Source of the DNA: Verrucomicrobiota bacterium
GTDB taxonomy: Bacteria > Verrucomicrobiota > Verrucomicrobiia > Verrucomicrobiales > Akkermansiaceae
Length of the DNA stretch: 50,988 nucleotides
Assembly: GCA_026397725.1 (NCBI GenBank)
Contig: JAPLUI010000243.1
Location: 1-50,988 of the forward strand
Direction: 5' to 3'
Shown here piece by piece: positions 45,360 through 50,988 of the stretch; within the stretch, counting starts at the first letter, position 1, and every line of letters begins with the position of its first letter. A program made the position numbers and the translations under genes. Below the pieces are notes generated by a model. It was not told the DNA's origin and did not search any database. It saw only the letters and a program-made list of their open reading frames with translations.

Positions 45360-45546
45360 TGTCGGTCTTCCCTTTTCCAATCGATTCGCGCACCCGGCAT
45401 GGCCAGACCACAAAAAGGGCCGCGCACTCGCGCAGCCCCTTTTGTTTTTTCACAATCCCTTATGAAACCGGGGGATCCCTCCCCGCAACGGAGGAGAGCA
45501 TGCACCACAACCGCAATCCTGTCATGTCCCTAAGATTTGGGACACG
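45360..45546. repeat. 187-bp direct repeat, copy 2
   Basis: This is the second copy of 44997-45183, with about 98 percent identity by eye. It carries the same terminator (45412-45450) and ends in the same TGTCCC palindrome. The tail unit GTCATGTCCCTAAG... is repeated once more in tandem at 45547-45572. Confidence 0.92.
45412..45450 (+). terminator. Second copy of the terminator
   Basis: This is identical to the uppS terminator because it lies in the duplicated block. With no gene between the copies it is probably a by-product of the duplication. Confidence 0.7.
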
Positions 45547-45570
45547 GTCATGTCCCTAAGATTTGGGACA
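45525..45570. promoter_or_regulatory. TGTCCC palindromes, sites 2 and 3 (26-bp tandem)
   Basis: Two identical 20-base palindromes (45525-45544 and 45551-45570) are arranged as a 26-bp tandem repeat. They end 32 bases from the 3' end of the response regulator gene. A position at the gene's end rather than its start argues against simple autoregulation. Confidence 0.5.
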
Positions 45571-45602
45571 CGGCTGCCACCCGCCGGAGTGCCGTTGCGG
45601 CA

Positions 45603-46274
45603 TCAGGAAAGATCCAGGAAGCCCCGGCGGATGGCCTCGCTGACGGCCGCCGGCAGGTTCCGCACATGGAGTTTGTCGAAGCTGCGCTTGATATATTCGG
45701 TCACCGAATGCGGGCTGAGGGTCAGCTCGTCGGCGATTTCCTGCCGCGTCAGGCCTTTGGCCGCGAGTTGCAGCACCTCGCACTCGCGCCCGGACAGGGA
45801 CTCGGCGTCGGGGATCGGACTGAGTTTGCGGAAGGTCTGCAGGATCATGCCCGCGATCTTGGGATCGAGCGGCGTGCCGCCGGCGAGAACCTCTTCCAAG
45901 GTTTCCATCAGCCGGGACGCGCTGCCGGCCTTGACCAGATAGCCATGCGCCCCGGCCTCCAGCGCGGCAAAAACCTTCGCCTTGTCCGTGAACGCGGTGA
46001 GCACGAGGATGCGTGCCTTGGGCAGCAGTTCCCGCACCTTGCGGATGCCCGCGACGCCGCTCATGCCGGGCAAGCCCAGATCCGACAGCACGAGGTCCGC
46101 CTCCAGCCCGCCACGCAAGGCCTCCAGCGCGTCCTCCATGGTGGAAAACCCGCCCACGCATTGGTATCCCCCCCGCTCCTCGAGCACCCTCGATACCGAC
46201 TCACGGAAATCGGCATGATCTTCTATCAGAACCAGCCGGATCGGGTTCTCCTTCGTGGATGGTGAATGTGGCAT
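45603..46274 (-). CDS. NarL/LuxR-type response regulator (orphan)
   Basis: This 223-residue protein has a receiver domain with acidic pair E18/D19, phosphoacceptor D65 (VLSDLGLPGMSG), T93 and K115. A LuxR-type HTH follows at about 158-220 (LSGRECEVLQLAAKGLTRQEIADEL, SVTEYIKRSFDKLHVRN). It would bind DNA when phosphorylated. No histidine kinase is next to it, so the partner is elsewhere. Repeat-rich intergenic DNA lies on both sides. The target genes are unknown. Confidence 0.94.
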   Translation of the reverse strand: MPHSPSTKENPIRLVLIEDHADFRESVSRVLEERGGYQCVGGFSTMEDALEALRGGLEADLVLSDLGLPGMSGVAGIRKVRELLPKARILVLTAFTDKAKVFAALEAGAHGYLVKAGSASRLMETLEEVLAGGTPLDPKIAGMILQTFRKLSPIPDAESLSGRECEVLQLAAKGLTRQEIADELTLSPHSVTEYIKRSFDKLHVRNLPAAVSEAIRRGFLDLS

Positions 46275-46769
46275 GGCTGCGTGTCATAACCCAGGACCGG
46301 CGATTTGGAAAGCAAAGCTTCACGCGTCCGATGGGGATTCCACAATGGGGACTGGCGCAATCCCATGCTATGCTATGGAACCCTGTCAATTGTTAGGCTG
46401 GAGGCAACTGGCCATGAGGGGGCGCAGGGCATCGAGGGACTGCCTGTAGCAAGTCCGATTGGTGAGGTGACTGCGGATGCGAGCGGATGGGTGCTATGGG
46501 GACTGGTGCAATCGCGAAACTATTTCTTGCGCCTTTCAGGGACTGGGCGGGGTCTTGGAATGAGATGCCTCGGTTTGCTTGTTTGAGGTTAGCGCCAGTT
46601 CTTCCTGGGGCTGCCGGAGGACTCTATGGGGACAGGTGCAATCGCGAGGTTGCCTGTTCCAAGCCCAAATCCGGATCGGCGGCGCGAGGTGACGGAACAT
46701 CCGCAGGTTTTTTTGGGGTGCATCTGGCGGCGAGCACACTGGAGGCGCATCCGAGCGCGGTTTCATCCG
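46275..46769. repeat. Repeat-bearing intergenic region with GGGGAC words
   Basis: These 495 bases hold no credible gene. The word ATGGGGACTGGCGCAATC occurs at 46345-46362. Related copies extending to CGCGA lie at 46495-46517 and 46625-46647, and a partial copy is near 46331. All are on the same strand, spaced 150 and 130 bases apart. They look like a degenerate direct-repeat family. Confidence 0.65.
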
Positions 46770-47654
46770 TCAATACGATGGCAGCCTTGAAGCGCGGCAC
46801 CGGTTGCGGGGATTCAGGATGGGGGAAAGCTTGCTGAAGGGGGCTTCCTTTACCTTCAATTGTGCCTTCTTGTAAAGCTCGGCCTGGAGGCCCGGGTTTT
46901 TTTTCGTGACCATGAAGCAATAGGCAGCATTGACGAAGAGGTCGCGGGGCAGACATCCCCGGATTGAGGGAAAGCCGTATTCTTGCAGGCCGTCACGGAT
47001 GATGGTGGCGCAGTTGCGGCGCAAATGGTGGAAATCGCGGTACTTTTCCGGCCGTTGTGGGTCAACCGGTGTTCCGCGGATCGTTGCGAGTTCTCTCCGG
47101 AAAATCGCGGCGAGGCGTCCCATTTCGAGCCCTTCAATCCGGAGCACATGGATGGTCCTCATGAAAACCCGGCCGAACCTGTCGTAGTAGGGGCGGCCGG
47201 ACCGTGAAACATTCGCCCTCCCGGTGAGGGGGTCGGGCGCGAACTCGCCCATGGCCGGCCTGTGCAAGTATTCTTCCTCTGTCAAGATTTCGTTTTCGTA
47301 CATGAGATGGGAGAAGTTGAAGATCTCCCCGTTGACGTTGATGGCGAGATGGCCCAGTCTGGAGGCCGGATACTTCACCAGTCTCTCGTTGTAATAGAGT
47401 TCGACGGATTCGTGCGCCGATGGCGGAAGGTCCGGCCGGATGATGACGATGGGTTTGCCAGTCTCATAATCGCACTGGGGCAGGTAGCGGGCGCAGACCC
47501 GTCTCCCAAGCCAGTGACAGCGGTAGCCGTCCCAGATGGCCTCGTCTTCCAAGAAATGTTCGCGCTCGTCCCCGTGCAGAAAACACCGTCCGTCTGCTTC
47601 CGTCAGGACTCCTTTGAACGAGTCGCTCGCGCTGCTGGAGGGGTTTGGTTTCAT
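46770..47654 (-). CDS. Unknown protein, possible permuted papain-like fold
   Basis: This 294-residue soluble protein has no signal peptide. H102 lies in GHLAINVNGEIFNFS and C215 in HLRRNCATIIRDGL. A His in a Gly-His-strand motif followed much later by an Asn-Cys helix start is the order seen in circularly permuted papain-like families such as DUF4105. I cannot name the family. Other Cys residues (C24, C46, C54, C61) cluster at the N-terminus. The start at 47654 is preferred; a Met at 47678 would add eight residues. Peptidase, amidase or acyltransferase activity is only an inference. Confidence 0.65.
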   Translation of the reverse strand: MKPNPSSSASDSFKGVLTEADGRCFLHGDEREHFLEDEAIWDGYRCHWLGRRVCARYLPQCDYETGKPIVIIRPDLPPSAHESVELYYNERLVKYPASRLGHLAINVNGEIFNFSHLMYENEILTEEEYLHRPAMGEFAPDPLTGRANVSRSGRPYYDRFGRVFMRTIHVLRIEGLEMGRLAAIFRRELATIRGTPVDPQRPEKYRDFHHLRRNCATIIRDGLQEYGFPSIRGCLPRDLFVNAAYCFMVTKKNPGLQAELYKKAQLKVKEAPFSKLSPILNPRNRCRASRLPSY

Positions 47655-47969
47655 GAGCGTGGTATTTTGACCCCGCATGATGGGGGTGCGGGGTGATTTT
47701 CCCGGAGTGTGCTCGCAACCGGCGGGGTGCGGTGGGGGATGGTTGTGATGGCATCACCGGGTCGTCCTGCGGGTGAATTCTGCCCCAAATTCGGGCTGCG
47801 GGGTGCGGGCTGGCGGCGGGCAGTTTGCCATGCGCCACCGTGGTCCCGGCCTGCTACCCGGATTCAAACGGGCACCCTCAGTTTCCCTGACCACGACATT
47901 TCCCGGTTGGGCTCGGGATGTCTGCGCCGTGCCTGCCGTCGCCGGATCTCATCCGCCCGGGCACTGTCC
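47655..47969. other. Intergenic region, nothing recognised
   Basis: These 315 bases are G-rich (GGGGTGCGGGGTG, GGGCTGCGGGGTGCGGG). I see no gene, clear dyad or terminator. They separate the unknown protein from the symporter gene pair on the same strand. Confidence 0.4.
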
Positions 47970-48182
47970 TTATTTGGCCTCCCCGCCGCCTTTGGCGAGC
48001 AGGGCAGGGATGAGCATGAGGAGACCGAAGACGACGAGCACCGCCCCCCAGACGAGGTTGATGTTGATGCCCAGGGATTTGGCATACATGGCGGCGCCTT
48101 GGGTGAGGAGCCCCTGGCCGACCAGGATGACCCCGAGGAGCAGGAAGAAATAACCGATTGGTTTGCGCAGATCGAGGCCCAT
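47970..48182 (-). CDS. Small two-helix membrane protein linked to the symporter
   Basis: This 70-residue protein has two TM helices (about residues 9-30 and 41-62) with a short loop and a charged KGGGEAK end. It starts 33 bases after the symporter stop on the same strand. Small two-helix proteins often accompany solute:sodium symporters as accessory subunits. I do not recognise a named family. Length, hydrophobicity and position support a real gene. Confidence 0.72.
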   Translation of the reverse strand: MGLDLRKPIGYFFLLLGVILVGQGLLTQGAAMYAKSLGININLVWGAVLVVFGLLMLIPALLAKGGGEAK

Positions 48183-48215
48183 GGGAATGCGAGTTGGAGG
48201 TGAATGAAGCGGGGG

Positions 48216-50189
48216 TTACCAGAAGATGATGTTGAGGATGAGGCAGCCGAACAGCAGGATGATGCCAATGACGGAAGGCCGCAGGAACCAGGAGTCCTCG
48301 CGGTCCACGATCTTCGGCGTGAGCGAATACACCAAACCGGCAAGTTCCCTGTCGTCCTTGGTGCGGGCGGTGACCAGCGACACCCCGAGGGTGATGACGA
48401 AGCAGGCGATGAACGCGAAACTGGCCAGCCAGAAGTTCTGGGCCATGTCGCTCGGGAAACTGGCCATCACGCCGAGGTAGCCACCCTTCACCCCGGGCAG
48501 GTTGCCCTGTGCCAGCGTCAGCGCATGGAACAAGGCGGAGGTGGAAATCCCGCCGAGCAGGCCGAAGAAGGCGCCGTGGCTGGTGGTACGCTTCCAGAAC
48601 ATGCCGAGCAGGAAGGTGGCGAACAAGGGCGCGTTGACGAAGCCGAACACCAGTTGGATGATGTCCATGGCGTTCGACCAGCGGCTCACCAGATAGGCGC
48701 AGGCGATGCTCAGGAGAATGCCAACGACGGTGATCGCGCGGCCCATCCAGGCGTAGTGTTCATCGCTCTTGTTCCTGGCGATGTAGGCCTGATAGAGGTC
48801 GTAGGTCCAGACCGTGTTGAACGCGGTGACGTTGCCCGCCATGCCGGACATGAAGGAGGCCAACAGCCCGGTCAGAGCCAAGCCGAGCAATCCCGGCGGG
48901 CAGTACTTCTTCACCAACGACAGGATCACGCCGTCATAATCGTTTTCGACCACGGCCTCCTGGAGTTGATTCTTGATCGTGGCTTCATCCAGACTCGGGG
49001 AATCCTGGATCAGGGAGGTCACTTTGTCCGGGTTCATCTTCATGCCGGTGGCCTTGGCCACGCTCTCGAAGGCGGCCTTGGCGTCCATCGAGGAGGCGGC
49101 GGCGGCCTTGATGGCGGGCAGTGCTTTGGCGTATTGAGCGGCGGCCAGCGGCTTGGGGGGCAAGCGGTAGCCGTCTTTGGCCGTGAGGGCGAGCCCGGCG
49201 GCGATCATGCCGGGCAGGATGACCAGGATCGGGAAAATCATTTTAGGCACTGCGGCGATGAGCGGCGTGCGGCGTGCGGCGCTCATGTTTTTCGCGGCCA
49301 TCGCCCGCTGCACCACCAGGAAGTTGGTACACCAATACCCGAAGGAAAGCACGAAGCCCAGCCCGAAGAGCATCGCAAACAAATCCACTCCCATCGGGTT
49401 TTGGCTCGGGCCCCCAATCAGCGGCTTCCAGGCGCTGGTCCATGCGTCCGGCTGGAAGGTGTTGGTGTTCAACTCCAGTGCGGCGGGATTCTGCGCCACG
49501 CTGCCTAACAGGACTTTCAAGTGGTCCCAGCCCCCGACATCCTGCAAGCCCAGATACACGATCGGGGCGAACCCGAGCACGATCATGAAGAACTGCAGCA
49601 CTTCGGTGTAAATCGCGGAAGTCAGGCCGCCCTTGAGCACGTAGGCGAGGACGATGGCCGAGCAGATCCAGAGGCTGACGTCATAGTTCCAGCCGAGGAG
49701 CTGGTGGAGGAGTTTCGCCAGTGCGTTCATCGAGATGCCCGAGGCAAACATCGTCATGACCGCAAATGAAATCGAGTTCAGGCAGCGGGTCCGCTCGTCG
49801 AAGCGCAGCTTGAGATACTCCGGCACCGAGCGGGCCTTGGAGCCGTAATAAAACGGCATCATGAACACCGCCAGGAAAATCATGGCCGGGATCGCACCCA
49901 CCCAATAGAAATGGCAGGTGGCGATGCCGTATTTTGCCCCGCTGGCGGTCATGCCCACCAATTCCAGCGCGCCCAGGTTGGCCGAGAGGAAGGCCAGCCC
50001 GGTGACCCATGCCGGAATCGAACGGCCGGACGTTAGAAAGTCCGCCGAGGTTTTCATGTAACGCTTGAGCGCGAAACCGATCCCAAGCACGAAACCCACG
50101 TAGATCAGGAGAATGGCGTAATCCACCTTCTCCAGATTGACGGAGCTTGCCAGGAAAAACGCGAAGTTTGCAGGTAAGTGCGAAGTCAT
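48216..50189 (-). CDS. Sodium/solute symporter (SSS family)
   Basis: This 657-residue inner-membrane transporter has about 14 TM helices. SSS signatures are FLTSGRSIPAWVTGLAFLSANLGALELVG near the N-terminus, YCPPGLLGLALTGLLASFMSGMAGNVTAFNTVW in the middle, and FVNAPLFATFLLGMFWKRTTSHGAFFG. A soluble insertion of about 90 residues (roughly 330-420) lies between helices. Relatives import sugars, inositol or organic acids with sodium. Substrate cannot be told. The start at 50189 was preferred over 50225 because it gives a compact N-terminus. Confidence 0.93.
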   Translation of the reverse strand: MTSHLPANFAFFLASSVNLEKVDYAILLIYVGFVLGIGFALKRYMKTSADFLTSGRSIPAWVTGLAFLSANLGALELVGMTASGAKYGIATCHFYWVGAIPAMIFLAVFMMPFYYGSKARSVPEYLKLRFDERTRCLNSISFAVMTMFASGISMNALAKLLHQLLGWNYDVSLWICSAIVLAYVLKGGLTSAIYTEVLQFFMIVLGFAPIVYLGLQDVGGWDHLKVLLGSVAQNPAALELNTNTFQPDAWTSAWKPLIGGPSQNPMGVDLFAMLFGLGFVLSFGYWCTNFLVVQRAMAAKNMSAARRTPLIAAVPKMIFPILVILPGMIAAGLALTAKDGYRLPPKPLAAAQYAKALPAIKAAAASSMDAKAAFESVAKATGMKMNPDKVTSLIQDSPSLDEATIKNQLQEAVVENDYDGVILSLVKKYCPPGLLGLALTGLLASFMSGMAGNVTAFNTVWTYDLYQAYIARNKSDEHYAWMGRAITVVGILLSIACAYLVSRWSNAMDIIQLVFGFVNAPLFATFLLGMFWKRTTSHGAFFGLLGGISTSALFHALTLAQGNLPGVKGGYLGVMASFPSDMAQNFWLASFAFIACFVITLGVSLVTARTKDDRELAGLVYSLTPKIVDREDSWFLRPSVIGIILLFGCLILNIIFW

Positions 50190-50721
50190 GCGCCGCAGGG
50201 TGCGGGGAGATTGCCGGGGCGTCAATCAAAAGAAGCGCCTTTTCAGCATTTTCCAGCATGGTCTGCAAGCCGTCCTCGCTCACCTCCGTGGCCGGGCACA
50301 CTCGCCCGCTCAAAGAAAAGGGCACGAGCAGCCCGCCCAAGACTGTCCGGTCAGGTCAATGCTCCCGCCTGGCGGGCTGCGGGTACCGCGCCTGAACGTC
50401 GGAGGTCAGAGGTCAGAGGTCGGTAGGGCATGACCGCCGGGCGCGCCCACTTGTCGCCAGCGGCGTGAGGTGAGAATGAGATGGCGAATGCGCAGAGGTA
50501 AGAGGTCGGAGGTCAGGGCGTGACCGGAGACACGCCCATATTTTCTTTGGCCGCACACACACCTCTGTGAAGGAAGCGCGGGAGCAACCGCGCGGCGGTC
50601 CTCCGTGATCTCCGTTTGCTCCTGTTGAAATTCCTCACCATCATATCCCCCCAAACTCTTCACAGCCAATGAGCTGATTTCATGACGGACCGGACGATGG
50701 TCCGCCGCAGCGGTCGCCGGG
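50190..50721. other. Repeat-bearing intergenic region
   Basis: No credible gene was seen. The 7-base unit AGGTCAG is repeated at 50403-50420. Related AGAGGT units lie at 50493-50515. Both are followed by a GGGC[AG]TGACCG word, so this part seems to be an imperfect duplication of about 90 bases. Confidence 0.5.
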
Positions 50722-50772
50722 ACTTAGCCACAGCGGAGTGGCGCGGCGCTTCCCACCGCACTCCATACATTC
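50722..50772 (+). repeat. Dispersed repeat, copy B
   Basis: ACTTAGCCACAGCGGAGTGG is followed by CTTCCCACCGCACTCCATAC and ATTC, as in copy A at 29984-30056. The leading CCCCGCCGCTCTAAC part of copy A is missing. Confidence 0.75.
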
Positions 50773-50857
50773 ACACTTCCTGAGCTGGACCTTGAATTGA
50801 CAAGGAATTGGCCATGCATCCCGGAAAATGACTTGGCACATTCCGGGCGGTGCCGGG

Positions 50858-50908
50858 ACTTAGCCACCGCAGTGTGGCGCGGCGCTTCCCACCGCACTCC
50901 ATACCTTC
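50858..50908 (+). repeat. Dispersed repeat, copy C
   Basis: It has the same layout as copy B (ACTTAGCCACCGCAGTGTGG, then the CTTCCCACCGCACTCCATAC core). It forms a 17-bp inverted pair with copy D through CTTCCCACCGCACTCCA. Confidence 0.75.
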
Positions 50909-50930
50909 ACCTGCCCGGGCGCGAACCAAA

Positions 50931-50988
50931 GTCTGGAGTGCGGTGGGAAGGGCACCCGCTGTGGCTAAACCGTTAGAGCGGCGGGGTT
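50931..50988 (-). repeat. Dispersed repeat, copy D (inverted, runs off the window)
   Basis: Read on the minus strand it begins AACCCCGCCGCTCTAACGG, continues with AGCCACAGCGGG and ends in CTTCCCACCGCACTCCA. It is therefore the fullest match to copy A. It touches the window edge and may continue. Confidence 0.75.

Noticed and set aside
50137..50433. Small plus-strand frame upstream of the symporter
   Set aside because: It overlaps the symporter start antisense and crosses low-complexity repeats; no domain or signal was seen.

Overview
The window is GC-rich and gene-dense. It reads like a chromosome segment from a member of the Verrucomicrobiota or a close PVC relative. The pointers are two Gfo/Idh/MocA oxidoreductases beside a TIM-barrel isomerase and a ThuA protein, a very large discoidin/propeller/di-heme protein of the planctomycete-verrucomicrobial type, system II (ResB/CcsA) cytochrome c maturation, genes mostly without Shine-Dalgarno sites, and many short palindromic intergenic repeats. 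No rRNA, tRNA, CRISPR array or intact insertion sequence was seen. The taxonomic call is an inference from gene content.

Layout. 1-2784: degraded accessory DNA with a palindromic repeat array, an orphan antitoxin-like HTH gene, and a broken SF2 helicase with a C-terminal DUF1998/MZB remnant; a 45-bp duplication flanks the HTH gene. 3099-10913: a carbohydrate-type cluster (Gfo/Idh/MocA, sugar isomerase/epimerase, Tat-exported Gfo/Idh/MocA, ThuA, discoidin/propeller/di-heme protein). 11201-17931: a copper/silver-type RND efflux operon (small Cys-rich protein, CusC-like, CusB-like, CusA-like). 18049-18831: TatD on the minus strand.

19147-36852 is the core of the window: about 18 kb of respiratory genes, all on the plus strand. 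It starts with a porin-cytochrome pair (octaheme MtrA/DmsE-like lipoprotein and MtrB/PioB-like barrel), a monoheme cytochrome, and a seven-heme NapC/NirT-type membrane cytochrome. A duplicated-domain lipoprotein, ResB and CcsA follow as a tightly overlapping group. After a MidA-type methyltransferase come two successive multiheme cytochrome / four-cluster ferredoxin / NrfD modules separated by a second monoheme cytochrome. The second NrfD subunit carries a complete cyclic-nucleotide-binding domain inserted between transmembrane helices, which is the most unusual protein in the window. Together these could carry electrons between the quinone pool and the outer membrane (extracellular electron transfer), with the cytochrome assembly machinery encoded in the same block. 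Electron direction and terminal partner cannot be read from the sequence.

36889-39032: a small unknown protein and a DUF2339 membrane protein. 39146-39320: two heptanucleotide tandem repeats running into the stop codon of dnaB (minus strand). 40909-44965: housekeeping genes dtd, carA, purA, uppS. 44997-46647: a repeat-rich stretch (187-bp direct repeat, TGTCCC palindromes, dispersed GGGGAC words) around an orphan NarL-type response regulator. 46770-50189, minus strand: a possible permuted papain-fold protein, a two-helix small protein and a sodium/solute symporter. The final 800 bp is a repeat-filled intergenic region holding three more copies of a dispersed repeat also found near 30 kb.
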